A DNA stretch of 64,000 bases, from positions 85,716,721-85,780,720 of the forward strand of contig OX235263.1 in NCBI GenBank assembly GCA_944472135.2. The letters are read 5' to 3'. Below the pieces are notes generated by a model. The model saw only the letters and a program-made list of their open reading frames with translations, searched no databases and was not told the DNA's origin. Both the position numbers and the translations under genes were made by a program. Of this stretch, positions 37,313 through 48,549 are shown piece by piece. Origin of the DNA: Trichobilharzia regenti. Taxonomy: Eukaryota; Platyhelminthes; Trematoda; Strigeidida; Schistosomatidae. How positions within the stretch are numbered: the first letter of the stretch is position 1; each line of letters opens with the position of its first letter.

Positions 37313-37825
37313 AATTATTATTATTCGTTTAGGTTCCCAGTAAAACACAGAGCTTCAAAAGCACATATTCACTTCATCCTGTTTCCTGAAATCCTTCTTA
37401 ATTTTCACCAAAATTGCTCATAAGTTCTCATCTCCTCCTCGCATGAACTTGGCAGCATCACCCTCGGACTGCAAACTTGCTAGTGATCATTCGGATTCCT
37501 CTCAAGGGTCTGCCTGGTATGCGATATCACTCAACGGTCTCCTCAGAGATTCCTTTTATGTGTCCCTTCTGACCGGCCATATGATCTTTAGTATGGAGCG
37601 ATGAAGGCAGCTATTGATTGATATAAGTATGAAGTGGCCTGCTAAAAATGCTTCATGTGATGCGCCATTTTTCTGACGCATATAGGAGGAATAACTTAAC
37701 GATTATGTTGAAAATCTGAATTTTCTTCGATGTGTTGTGTGCAGCAGATTATCACACTGACTTCAGTTTTATGAATGCTTTCCCGATCGCGTCTTCGACG
37801 TCTTCATCCATCCGACATGCTAAGT
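37313..37825 (-). mobile_element. RTE-type retrotransposon 3' fragment
   Basis: ATT-tailed 3' end at 37313-37326, followed on the minus strand by the standard block order. No open frame. Confidence 0.6.
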
Positions 37826-37829
37826 AGGG

Positions 37830-38070
37830 CTAAAATATGAACGGGGATTATCATACTTTATCATTCATGGATTTAGACCATGAGAGCTGGAAGGACTGGA
37901 CAAACTTTTTCCGTAAACAGAGATATGACTATCATGTTTTGATGAGCAGAGCTTCAACAATACAGATGAATCGGGTAAATAACGATTCGGGCAAATTATT
38001 CTTCGCTTTGTAACTGACTTTAAAAGAAGAGATTGTAGAGATAGGGTGACCAATATCAACCGACTGTTGG
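37830..38070 (-). mobile_element. PLE 3'-untranslated-type fragment
   Basis: Segment 37835-37935 resembles 15930-16010 and 12535-12615 of the palindrome arms. No coding content is claimed. Confidence 0.4.
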
Positions 38071-38099
38071 ACGAAAATGAAACCTAATCCGATATCCTG

Positions 38100-38590
38100 C
38101 TATTTACTTTCGGCGCCCCATGCTGTCAAGGAAGAGCTAAGTCTTCTAAGAAAAGTCCTAATATAAAATGGATTTCCGCGAAGTTTTATAGATAAGAACG
38201 TACAGCCAAAGCCTATAAGGGGTAACTTAACTTCTTTAACCAAGAAGATGTTGTACATGAACTTTATTTATTTATTTTTTTGATTTACAGCTTGATTCCA
38301 CACTGTATTTTCGGTGCAAGTATGGAATTTTCAGCATGGATATCGGTAGCCCAAATTTTGCAGGCCGACCATAGATATCAGATGTGCGTCGGTGCGGGCT
38401 CGAACCCCGGACCATGTGCCTGGTCGGCGAGAGTCCTAACCACTGGAATTCAAAGCTGACTTAGTTGTCGACAACTTTAAAAGAAGAATCTTACAGTCCT
38501 TGAAAATGATATTCCCTGAAGCATCATCAGGAACAGCGTTTTCTGCTCGACCATTACTGCCCAATAACCATTCAGAACAAGATACCACAG
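38100..38590 (+). mobile_element. PLE RT-to-nuclease linker fragment, split by SINE family 2
   Basis: The plus strand reads NGFPRSFIDKNVQPKPIRGN near 38165-38225, then LTKKMLYMNL, and resumes after the SINE as EFKADLVVDNFKRRILQSLK. Removing the SINE restores MNLEFKAD in frame. It ends before the Cys cluster and is followed by a second, nearly complete PLE. Confidence 0.65.
38270..38452 (-). mobile_element. tRNA-derived SINE family 2
   Basis: The minus-strand head has a B box (GGTTCGAGCCC-type near 38398-38408) and the CTGTAAATCA 3' end. It shares its whole length with 43688-43875 and 55107-55290. It interrupts a PLE reading frame. Confidence 0.75.
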
Positions 38591-38775
38591 CTGACTAACT
38601 CTATGTAAATTTATCAGTTCACCATACTTACGTAAAACCCACATGGAGCACCATCTCACGCATGTATAATCTATAGAAAGTGCATAAATCAGGAGTTCCC
38701 CTACGTCCCATAGTAGACATGTCTCATTCATCCAATCACGAGATGGGAAAGTGGCTGGTATAGCTAGTTCATCCC

Positions 38776-39412
38776 TTGCATTATAAGTTAGTGAAGTACA
38801 GCGTCAAGGATACCTTTCGGTTTATTGGCAAGATTAAAAACTTGTACACAACTGGTAAATACATGACATCACTTGATGTTTCATCTCTATTCACTAACGA
38901 GCCTGTATTAGAAACCATCGATTGTATCTACGAACATATTATAGAAAGGAAATTGTGCACTGATATTCCTATGAGTAATCTGAAACGACTATTTGTTAAA
39001 TGTACAACAAATGTTCATTTCTTGTTTAATAATGAAATGTGCAAAACAGGTTGATGGAGTAGCCATGGGATCGCCAATGAGACCTATTTTCGCGAACATA
39101 TTTGTAGCAATACTAGAAAATAGTCTGTTGAAAGAAGAAATAGCAAAATTGGAAATGTATTTTCCTTACATGGATGACACTTTTGTAGTGTACAACGAAG
39201 GGTTACGTAGTGATTTGATTTTGAGCAACCTCAATGATGCTCACCCAACGGTCCATTTTACCCACAAAAGAGAATACAGAGACTCTCTTCAATTCCTTGA
39301 CGTCCTACTAACGAGAAGAAATAATGGTCCCGTCAAAAGAATCACATTCAGAAAGCTAGAGATCAAAGCTAAGTATACACAACTCCATTATCCATTAGCT
39401 TCGTACAGATGA
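38776..39412 (+). pseudogene. PLE reverse transcriptase core (two overlapping frames)
   Basis: Frame 1 (38776-39054) carries motif A, DVSSLFTN. A one-step frameshift near 39040-39055 moves to frame 2 (38993-39412), which has GVAMGSPM and the intact catalytic YMDDTF at about 39166-39183. The RT fold is otherwise colinear with PLE RTs. Confidence 0.8.
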
Positions 39413-39802
39413 AATACTATCATAATTTCATCAAGTGCTTAGCATTTAGAGCGAGGTCCACATGTTCCGAAGACTGTATAGAGAAAGAACTCCAGGTCAT
39501 CCGAGACATTCTAAGAGAGAACGGATATCCAAGGAAGTTCAAAATAGTCGTAAACATGAACTGGCAATAGGGGAGAAAAAGTCTCTGGTTTTACGTCTAC
39601 AATTCAAGGGAGATACTCTTGTGGAGATTCTATCGCAACGTTTAACCAGGGAGATAAAGAAAACTTTCTACTTTTCACTTCTGTCCCCATCCTTCAGTAA
39701 CCGTCAAATGATCATCCAGTAACTCAGACATGTCCTTACCTAACCTTAGATCTTCTTCATGCATATACCAGTTCAACTGTTCCTGTGGTTCAAGTTATAC
39801 AG

Positions 39803-39993
39803 GGCTGTGATGATTGACAGTTTCCATCCCTGTACTGTTTAAATACTTACTGTTGTTTGTTAATATTTATCATATGGATTACAAATAATTCTGCCAAATA
39901 CAAAAACCTAAATTCATCCCTCTCTTTGTTGTTGGTTGATTTCCTATAATTTGGTCATTGCGAAATACTACCATTACGAATAATTATAACAAA
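39803..39993. mobile_element. 191-bp insertion in PLE nuclease domain
   Basis: Deleting these bases rejoins SSYTG to RTIRQ in frame. The insert lacks GT-AG ends, so it is not a standard intron. No family is recognised. Confidence 0.5.
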
Positions 39994-40265
39994 GGCGCAC
40001 GATTAGGCAGGTTCGTCTACGGGTTTCGAGAACATTTATCAGCTTGGTTCAGCGAGGGAGAGTTAAGTGCATAAAAAGCTGGATCCTCTCACACTTGACC
40101 GATACTAGACAACGCATCGACATCAATACAGCTTTCAGAGTTATATGCCGAATTCCGAAATCGTTATCAAATACATTTCGCTTACTTCTGCCACACATAG
40201 CTGAAGCTGTTGCAATAAGATCGAATAGACCAGAACTTTGAATCCAAAATGAATACGTCCACACG

Positions 40266-40670
40266 CTGTTCCTACCATGGCCAAACTTGGACTGATGATT
40301 CCTCTTCGCCTTAACTCTCTTGGTTTTTTTCCTTTGCCTATTATTATTATTATTCGTAATAATTTATACCCATCATTCAAACATCCTTTCAATACTTTCG
40401 AATTTTCCATTTATAATATCCGGACTCATTATTAGTGATATTATCTCTTCTCTCAGTAAAGGCATGCACCTGTTCCATTTCACACATTCGTTATTTCATT
40501 ATTAACCTCTCATTGCAGTCTTACTATCCCCTGTTTAATACATACCACTTTGTACTAGCCACTCCATCACCTGACACCTTTTATAACCTTGAACTGACTT
40601 GTCAATTGTTCCTAACCCATATTCTACGAATCTATTATGACTAATCACCACCATTGTCCCTCATTTTACA
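40266..40670 (+). mobile_element. PLE 3' untranslated region
   Basis: Pyrimidine-rich sequence follows the PLE C-terminus, as in the other copies. No ORF of interest. Confidence 0.45.
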
Positions 40671-40671
40671 A

Positions 40672-40728
40672 TCCGTGATCAACTCGTAAAAACATAACAA
40701 ACCCTTACAAACCAAACTATAGAAAATA
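40672..40728 (+). mobile_element. SINE tail relic
   Basis: GTGATCAACTCGTAAAAACA and the following bases match the 3' end of the SINE at 50096-50540. Confidence 0.5.
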
Positions 40729-40884
40729 TTTTTTTAGTTGATTTCAGCCTAGCATGTTTGTCACACAAATGATACAAATTTTTGACACCCCATAACTAAT
40801 CTGTTATTCTACATTTAAAAAAATGTACCCGCCGCATAACTAACTGGCCATTATTGCAACGATAAAAAATATTATATTTCATAA

Positions 40885-40938
40885 TTGTTTAAGAACCTGA
40901 AAAGGAGAAATTATTGAAAAGAATATTCTTCGTTCAGA
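40885..40938 (+). ncRNA. Hammerhead-like motif of PLE terminal repeat (candidate)
   Basis: AGAACCTGAAAAGGAGAAAT then ATTGAAAAGAATATTCTTCG aligns with the motif at 49755-49815 and 52185-52240. The CTGA box is mutated. Confidence 0.3.
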
Positions 40939-40974
40939 GTGACTTTTAATTCATGATATGGGAATATTGCACAC

Positions 40975-42190
40975 TATAAAAACTCGTATGTGTCATGGAG
41001 GTTGTGTCTTGACAACTTTTCTTTGACCGGTCCAAGAATCTCCACCAACCATTTTGCGATTGAGTGATATGGAGAATTTATCATATCTAGTATTAGGCGG
41101 AGTGGGACGTCTTGTTTGTGTACTTTAGTTAAGCTGTACATGCGCGTCGTTGTGGGACCATATGGACGCGGTTGTTTGCATAGTTCTGAACTGATAATGG
41201 ATTTATCTTTCATTTTGTTCAGTATCTTTCTCATTTTGAGCGCCGTCTGTTCAGTAAAATGTTCTGTGGAGACCATTTTTAAAACTTTTTATCATCAGAT
41301 AGTATCATTGCGAGTGTGCCTAAGTAGTCTGATTTGTTCATCAAGACGATCCCGGGACCTTTATCTGGTCGTGTCATGACCAAGTTTTCATGATTCTTCT
41401 ATTCTTTCAGCTGCTTTCGATATTCTTTGGAAAATACGTTACGAAAGCTTGGTTTTTTGTTGCTGTAATCGGGGAGGCAATTCAAAATGGTTGATTTGAA
41501 ATCATCTGAAATGACGTATAAGATTAGGACCAGACCCTTCGCCTGGCTAATTACATTCTCGAATCGAACTTTCGTGTTCAGCTCATTCAGTTTTGACGTT
41601 GTATCACAAAACCTGGGCACAAGTGCTAATATTTGCATTTGAATTGTCGATAGTGAAACATCAGAATAACTGAACGTGTATTTTTCTGGACAAGTAGGAA
41701 AAACTGTTACTTTGGTAACCGACTTAAGGCTTTGGTTTAGTTTCTTTTCTTCGTTACTGTATTGGAATAGTTCTGGGATGATGTTCCTTCATCTTTAGAT
41801 AACTCAAAGAGAACGTGAGAGTTGTTTGAGATATCCTGATCCACTTCAAGTAGTCTTGATCGAACGGTATTGGTGTAAATCAGAGTATATTGTTTGAATG
41901 TACTTCAGTTAGAGGATATGTGATTTCGTCTGACGTGCCTCCAGAATGGTTTGGGATATTCGTGCACATCCAGACAATTCTTCCAGAAGGAAATCTTTGC
42001 ATTCGCCTCAGCAAGCTTGACAGACAAACATAGAAACTTGTTCAGTCTCTTTACCGTCGAATGGTCCTTGCTTCTCTTCAAATCACGGAATATACACATT
42101 CCATCATAGGAATTATTGAAAAGACAGTTGCAGCGAAGAAAATTTTCTTTTCGACGAAGCCTGGTTATTAGTACTATAATTTAACACACC
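40975..42190 (-). mobile_element. PLE N-terminal region and RT entry, broken
   Basis: The minus strand starts with RNHISSN and KFxCLSVKLAEANAKISFWK near 42095-41960 (N-terminal helical region). A middle region (SNKKPSFRNVFSKEYRKQLK) leads to TRPDKGPGIVLMNKSDYLG near 41340-41390, the DKG motif specific to PLE N-termini. The RT entry MYSLTKVHKQDVPLRLILDM follows. It stops after the LVEILGPV segment, so the catalytic RT is missing. Confidence 0.75.
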
Positions 42191-42194
42191 TTCC

Positions 42195-42330
42195 AAAATC
42201 GAGATATCCCATGAACTATTACATATACGACATTAATTGTTTTGCCACTTGACATTTAACTATGATTATAATCACAAACATTTTAATTACATGTCATACT
42301 CCTATTAATAAGTTACGAATTTACACATTT
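42195..42330 (+). mobile_element. PLE 3'-type segment
   Basis: Similar to 16295-16400 (TTGTTTTGCCACTTGA and ATGATTATAATCACAAA). Joined to the 5' end of the inverted PLE at 40975-42190. Confidence 0.5.
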
Positions 42331-42359
42331 GTTTCAATCACCTAACACCACGTAATTTT

Positions 42360-43209
42360 CGTAAAAAGCTATAAATACATATACCACAAACTGGAAGATA
42401 TGCAGGTAAAAAGCAACAGGTTGACAGAAGAAGCATCCAGAAAAGATAGACCTTCAGTTGAACATAGAGAAAACAGAGGTGATGAAGATTCCTGGCCAAC
42501 ACCAACAGTAAGAACCACAACAACAGACAACAGTCAGCATAATTGGGAGAAATCTGAAAGAAGCAGCCTCCTTTACCTACTTGGGAAGCATCGTTTCAAC
42601 TACAGACGAACGGAACTGACGAGGATATCAAAGCGAGGATCGCGAAAGCAAGGCAAGTTTTCATTTCTCTCAAATCTGTGTGGGGGTCAACAGCACTCAG
42701 CATGGAAAATAACGTTCAGATTTTCAACTCTAATGTGAAGTCAGTGCTACTTACTATACTGATCAGAGACCTGGGGCCGCGCTGCGTCTCGAAGGCCACT
42801 TCGAACAAACTACACACCTTCATCAACAACTGTCTTCGCTCAGTACTACTCAAGATCAGATGGCCGACCATAAAATATCAGCAACCGGGGGGATCTCTGG
42901 GAGAGGACCAACCCAGCAGAAACGGATTGTGCAACAAATAAGCAGGAAGAAATGGAGGTGGATTGGTCGTACTCTGAAAAAACAAACCATCAAGTTACAT
43001 TACCCACAGTGCAGGCCATCATTCGAGTGGAATCCGAATGGGAAGCTGCAAGTTGGTTGTCAGTATGAGGGTGACACAGAGGAGGTAATGTGAATAGGAG
43101 ATGAAAGCATGTGGACAGGCTTAGAGCCAGGTGAAAACGTTGTCAGAGAACCAAACTCAATGGAGACGTTTGGCTGAAGCCCTATGTTCCTCTAGGAACT
43201 AAAGGAAAC

Positions 43210-43246
<37 letters not shown>
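42360..43246 (+). mobile_element. RTE-type retrotransposon 3' half with (AAT)n tail
   Basis: The plus strand has the KLEDMQVKSNRLTEEA segment, the LLYLLGKHRFNYRRTE region (a frameshifted YLGSIVST), FEWNPNGKLQVGCQ near 43020-43065 and an (AAT)n tail at 43207-43246. It is 5'-truncated just after the FADD box. Confidence 0.7.
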
Positions 43247-43309
43247 TATAGTATTCTACAGTTTGAAAATAAATTTTTCAAGTATTGAATTTTGTAGGGA
43301 TTTTGTTTG

Positions 43310-43452
43310 GTTGGTTGGAGGATTTCATTATGAGCTGACATCAGTTAGAGAGCCATTAGAAAACCTGGACGAAACAGCTTTCCAGTACTCCTGCATTTTC
43401 CAATGGTTCTCTAGCTGATGTCAGCTCATGATGAAATCTTCCATCCAATGAA
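43310..43452. mobile_element. Two SINE tails fused head-to-head
   Basis: Minus-oriented tail (ATTATGAGCTGACATCAGTT) up to 43367, then a plus-oriented hammerhead end (GACGAAACAG onward) and tail. The upstream halves of both units are deleted. Confidence 0.65.
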
Positions 43453-43529
43453 AAAAAATCCACTAAAACGAATCTCTTCTCTAAATCACTTTTTTTGATT
43501 ATCCGTGATAATAATAACAGAACAAGGTG

Positions 43530-43600
43530 ATTTCGAGAGAATAATTGTGATTTCTATAAATTCTTCCTAAGGCTCCACACAGTTACAAACCTATGAATAT
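43530..43600 (-). ncRNA. Hammerhead-like motif of PLE terminal repeat (candidate)
   Basis: The minus strand GTGTGGAGCCTTAGGAAGAA then ATAGAAATCACAATTATTCT aligns with the other PLE-flank motifs. The core is mutated. Confidence 0.3.
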
Positions 43601-43687
43601 TATAATACAAATAGCACCAGTAAAGGCAAGTGAAAACTATATCAGAAACTGTATTGTAGGAGTACATGTATAATATGGAGTGATAGT

Positions 43688-43875
43688 TGGTCGTCGGTGG
43701 CACAGTGTTTAGGACTCTCGCCGACTATGCACATGGTCCGAGGTTCGATCCCCTGCCGACGCACACCTGATATCTATGGTCGGCCTTCAAAATTTGGGCT
43801 ACCGATATCCATGCTGAAAATTCCATACTTGTACCAAAAATACAGTGTGGAAACAAGCTGTAAATAAAAAAATCT
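43688..43875 (+). mobile_element. tRNA-derived SINE family 2
   Basis: Head with A box (GTGGCACAGTGTTTAGG), B box (GGTTCGATCCC) and a body ending ACAAGCTGTAAATAAAAA. Nearly full length. Confidence 0.75.
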
Positions 43876-43904
43876 AAGGTTGTCACATAAGAAAGATGAT
43901 AGTG

Positions 43905-44140
43905 GAGTGATGTAAACTAGGTGAAAGAGAATAAGAAAGGCACAGTATGAGATGAAAATATGAATGATAAAATTATGTCTCTGCTGTCCTTATAGTAGGC
44001 CAAGGTAAACAAAGCGGATGAATGTGCTTCTTTTACAAACACACACACACAGGTCAGGTTTTTTCTTATTGGCCTCAATCGCTTCCGCTATATTTAAGAG
44101 ACGTGATCGTGTGCCGACTTTCGGAGCCTGAGATGGTTTT
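43905..44140 (-). mobile_element. Inverted PLE 3' end fragment
   Basis: The minus strand encodes AEAIEANKKKPDLCVCVCKRS and continues into a 3' flank shared with 45600-45710. It is joined head-to-head with the plus-strand PLE starting near 44150. Confidence 0.65.
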
Positions 44141-44144
44141 TCAG

Positions 44145-45770
44145 TAAAGCATTCATCTTTTCATTATAGTCAAATGTGTTGATGATAACTGTGTCGGAAC
44201 CCGTGTTATCTATGAAAATGAAAGAATTGCTGCTAAAATGTATTACAGATATTCATTTTGTATGTAATAAGGAGTTTTACCGTCAGTTAGACAGGGGTGG
44301 CTATGGCTTCCCCTCTAGGTTCTTTATTAGCTGATATTTTGCTAGCTAAATTATAAAATGGTCCTCTGAGAAAGTTGTTGAACAAACTTGAATATTACTG
44401 CCGTCATGTAGACGATAAATTGGCTAGTCGTTGATCTATATCGTGAATTGGCAGAAGTTAGAATTCATGGGCCACTGGATTGTGTCCCAGTGGCTTAATG
44501 GTCTACGAGCTCGTCTTGTAACCAGAAGGTCCTGGGTCCAAACCCCGGTGGGTGCGTACTACTGAAGAGTCTCAAACCAGGATGAAGCACCTATCCAGTA
44601 CTCCCAGGTTTTCCAATGGTTCTCTAACTAATGTCAGCTCATGATAAAACCTTGTAACCAATCAACCAAATCCCTACAAATCAATACTCGATAAATTGAT
44701 CGTTTGTGACAGCAATCTGGATAAGCAACATCTGATGCAGGTCAATAATAATGTGCCCGTCGCACTTAAATTCACTTGCGGAGAAGAATGTCAAGGAAAC
44801 ATTTCTTTTTTGGATGCCCTTCTTACCGAAAGACCACACGGCACGTTAAAGTGAACCATCTACAGAACGAACAATATATATGCTTCTCCATAGTTTTATA
44901 CCCGTGCAATACAAACCGAACTTGATTGGTTGTCATAGTTATAGAATCAGGCACCTGCCTACTGGAGATTGTATTGAAGACGAAGTCGAAAATCTTCCAA
45001 AAATACCCCGCCAGAAAATGGTTTTCCTAGCAGTTTTGTAAAGAAGTGTATTTCCAAAAGAATTGGTAAGATTGAGTGTGATGCGGTGATTAAGAAAAAG
45101 CTTTATATGAGAGTATAGTTCAAAGGTGGTATATGCAGTGAAATATTAAGCCATAGGTTTAACAGATCAGTTTAAAGAACTTTCAATGTCGCAGAACTAC
45201 ACATCAGTTTCTCAACCATACCGTTACTAACACAGTGCACCAAAGGTAAATTACCAAAGATAACCACATCAGTGTGTGTGTGTGTGTACAATTTCGTTTG
45301 CTCATGTACAGCTAGTTATATAGGTCGAACTCGGAGGAATTTATCTTACGCACTCCTAAACATGTTACTGTTTGGCTTCGAAAGAAAAAATCAATAAATA
45401 GTGCCATTTTGTCTCATCTAGTAGATAGTGAACATCACATCAGAACAGATAAGTCATTTACCATTGTATATCGAGTACCAAACCGTCTGCTTAAGGACAC
45501 ATGATTATGTCTCTGTAGCTATGGTGGAAGCTATAGAGATTAACAAGAAAAAAAGCCAGACCTATGTGTGCAAAAGAAGCACATTTATCCCCTTTGTTTA
45601 CCTTGGCCTATTATAAGGTAAGTAGGAAGATAATCACCTCAAATTTTCATGTCATATTATGCCTTTCTTATTCTTTTTCACCTATTAATATATGTGTAAA
45701 ACTTGGGCACTGTGGTAGTAAGTAATTCCATATTAGTTTGTTTATTAAATGTATCACACAGTGAAACAGT
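44145..45770 (+). mobile_element. PLE, RT to nuclease, split by a SINE
   Basis: Includes a MKELLLKCITDIHF-like segment near 44220-44265, a frameshifted motif B (VAMASPLGSLLADILLAKL), the YCRHVDDK remnant of motif C (YVDD to HVDD), and after the SINE (44440-44700) the NISFLDALLTERP segment. The nuclease part follows near 45285-45340 (FVCSCTASYIGRT) and the C-terminal NKKKSQTYVCKRS. Many stops. Confidence 0.7.
44440..44700 (+). mobile_element. Sm-alpha-like SINE inserted into PLE
   Basis: Head TCCCAGTGGCTTAATGG, a B-box remnant, and a hammerhead with CTACTGA and GAAG (dead). The tail ends ACAAATCAATACTCGATAAA. PLE sequence resumes on both sides. Confidence 0.7.
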
Positions 45771-45784
45771 ATTGTATACTGGAT

Positions 45785-46560
45785 GACGTTTCGAACACAA
45801 TTTATTGTTCATAATCATATCAATTTTGGTCACACGACTTCGAGATTTGATTTTTATAGTTTTCTCTGTCTCCTCCTATTTGTCGTATCGGCAGAAGAAT
45901 TTTCCATATATCTGGGACCGGTGTTAAACAAAGCTTCTGTTATCAATCTCACCCTCCACTCTGTGACATTAGATTTAAAAACTGTCATCCTATCCCATCC
46001 TATTGTATGGTTGTGTGTAACTGCATGTAGTGCTATGGCTGAACTATTCTCTAGATTTCTTATCTTATTTGGGTCAACCAATCTAGATTGTGCTAGGTTT
46101 TTATGTTCGGCTAGTCTGACTGCCCCTGTTCTACTAGTTTAACCTATGTATTTGACCTCACAATCATTGCAGGGTATTTGTTTTAATGGCTCTACAGGAT
46201 CCTTTAACCGACAAAGCCTGTTTCTAATTGAGTATGTATCACTTCCTGTCTTAGATTTTCCTTGGTACTACTTAGTTTTTGTGCTCTATCATTTAAACAT
46301 TTCACTAATCCTATTTTTACTGACATAGGATAGGATGATCGGAAATCCAAATATCTGTTTGAATGTGTGGGTTTTCTGTAAACACTAATGTTTAGCTTCG
46401 CATCATTTTTCCTTTTAACGTTGCAATCTAACATTGGAAGTTCCCCTTCCTGACTTTCCAATTCATAAGTGAATTGAATTGCCTCTACCTTCGAGTTGAT
46501 GTGCTCGAAAAATCTATCTATGTCTTGTGTTCTGAGTACAGTGAACCTAGTTTACATCAC
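45785..46560 (-). mobile_element. PLE of a second type: RT tail, nuclease, C-terminus
   Basis: The minus strand reads LPMLDCNVKRKND and ISVYRKPTHSNRYLDF (46204-46461), then a nuclease core with DCEVKYIG near 46150-46175, and SSAIALHAVTHNHTIGWDRM. The C-terminal WRVRLITEALF follows. The nuclease lacks the CSCG pattern of the other copies, so this is a different PLE lineage. Confidence 0.75.
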
Positions 46561-46667
46561 CCCATTACTCGCCTTATTATGTATCAACCATTTGTAATTT
46601 ACACTAATGCTTAACATGCTCCCAGTATTTTGTTATAATTGAATATTCCCTAAAATTTATTCAGAAC

Positions 46668-47300
46668 AAAATATTTAGAGCGAAGAATTGTGGTTTCAAT
46701 AAATTCTTCCCTCCTCAGGCTCTACAATTATAAATCCATTAATTCAATTCAAGCATACAATAGCCAGCCGGCCAGTCAGTCAGTAAAGGCAAATTAGAAT
46801 CATATCAGAAAGTGTATTGTGGAACAAGTATAGGTAAGATGGGATGGAACAATAGTCAGATAGTTTTTTAATATGCATGGTCAATGAGAACATGGGACAA
46901 AATGAGATGAAGTAATTTAATTTAATGTTGTGTGTGTGTGTGTATTTATATAAATATAGTCAACAGAAAATACAGGTTTCAAGAGTGAGTGTAATCAGGG
47001 TGTGTGAGACAATATGAAAATAAACCAACGAATGGGGCGGTCTAGACATAAGTTCAAGTTTGAAAATAACAACAATAAGAATGATTGTAAAATAATAACG
47101 ATGATATGGTGTAAAATTACAAGTCCTATTGGTGAATGATTGTCAAATAATAATAATGAATATAATGAAGTGGAATGAACAGGATTTTGTAAATACGGTA
47201 AATACGGTTAGAACAGCACTACTTAAACAGAAGGTAATAAAATCATAAGAAAGGTCATGAAATCATAAACATCTAAAATGAACGTTTGTCAATGAAACAT
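46668..47300 (-). mobile_element. Inverted PLE 3' flank (left partner)
   Basis: Reverse complement of 48487-48549 plus 49114-49826, with one internal length difference near 49284-49402. It lies directly upstream of the plus-strand RT fragment, giving an inverted-repeat-flanked PLE. Confidence 0.8.
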
Positions 47301-48415
47301 GACCAACTGAGAGAACGAAAGATAGATGTAGGAATCCCATCCGAAAATGTCAAAGAATTGTTATTGAAATGCACTATGAATGTTCAGTTTATGTTCAACA
47401 ATGACTTGTATAGACAAGTTGATGGTGTTGCCATGGGATCACCTGTGGGTCCTATGCTAGCGAATACTTTCCCGGTAAAATGGTCGACTCAATGACAAAA
47501 TTATAGGTTTGACTATTACTGTCAATATGCAGATGATATCCTCATCGTTAATGATAGGAATCTTAATAAGCAAGAGCTTCTGAATACTGTTAATAGTGTT
47601 CACCCAGCTATTCAGTTTACATGTGAGGAAGAAAATAATAGTATACTTTTCCTAGACGTCCTCCTCACGATGAAGACAGACGGATATCTAAGAAGGAACC
47701 TATTTAGAAAGAAGACTTGGAAGAGTCAGTGCACCAGTTTTCACAGCCCCACACTGATTCAATACAAAAGAAACCTAGGTGTCTTAGCTATAGAATAAAA
47801 CGCATATGCTCAGAGGAATGCATTAAGGAAGAAATGCATTAACTGAAACTCACACTGCAAGAAAATGGATATCCACAGAACTTCTTTAAAAAGTTTATGT
47901 CAATACCTAAAGACAGAGTAAAGTTGGAAGACGTAGACAAGAAACCTTTGTATCTTAAGTCAAGTTACATAGGGCAAATCGCAGCTGACATTCTAAAGTG
48001 TCGACTTAACCGAGCAGTAGAGTGAACATTTCCTGCAACTAAACTGTTACTCACACAACAAGTCAAAAGTAAATTCTCAAGAATGGCCTCATCAATGTGT
48101 ATCCATCAACTGCTCATGTGGAGCTAGTTGCATTGGCCGTACTCAGAGGGCTTTGTCCATGTGCGCGTGAACATGTACCATGTATGGTTGAGTAAAGCGG
48201 TAACCAAATGCGTAAACATTTCGGTCTTAGCCCGCTTGGTCGATACTGGACACCCAATAAAACTTGACCAGGCGTTCTCAGTTATTTACGGCGTTCCTAG
48301 TAATTTATCTAGAGAAGCTCGACTACGTCTTCTATCAGTAGCTGAAGCCGTTGCAATTAATACCAGAAGACCATCTCTTTGCATACAACCCCTATGCTTA
48401 CCTTAGCCTACAATG
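47286..48415 (+). mobile_element. PLE: RT motifs B and C, linker, nuclease and C-terminus
   Basis: Motif B VDGVAMGSPVGPMLANTF lies at 47286-47495. A frame change leads to YCQYADDILIV (motif C, YADD intact) and LFLDVLLTMKTDG. The linker NGYPQNFFKKFM follows, then the nuclease (SSMCIHQ, IGRTQRA) and the C-terminal AEAVAINTRRPSLCIQ. The N-terminus and RT motif A are missing because of fusion to the inverted 3' flank. Confidence 0.8.
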
Positions 48416-48549
48416 AAGCCAAAAAATCCTCCATTAACACTATAAATTCCGATCACAATTTTCTTTTCTTTTCTTCTTGTATTCCTCTGTTTCATTGCCA
48501 AAAGTTCATTTTAGACGTTTATGATTTCATGACCTTATGATTTTATTAC
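48416..48549 (+). mobile_element. PLE 3' flank, first part
   Basis: Continuous with 49114-49826 once the solo LTR is removed. The continuity is proven by the undisturbed inverted partner at 46668-47300. Confidence 0.75.

Larger units (their letters stand above)
38640..40265 (+). mobile_element. PLE, most complete copy (RT + GIY-YIG), broken
   Basis: Contains the KVHKSGVPLRPIVDMSHSSN entry region, RT motif A (SLDVSSLFTNEPVLETID), motif B (VDGVAMGSPMRPIFANIF), motif C (YMDDTFVVYN), FLDVLLTRRN and the linker, then SCGSSYTG and RTIRQ of the nuclease. There is an in-frame TAG replacing the residue after GKWLV, a frameshift between motifs A and B, further breaks in the linker, and a 191-bp insertion inside the nuclease. 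The N-terminal DKG region is missing. Confidence 0.8.

Noticed and set aside
39803..39993. Spliceosomal intron in the PLE
   Set aside because: The in-frame excision boundaries do not provide GT...AG ends.
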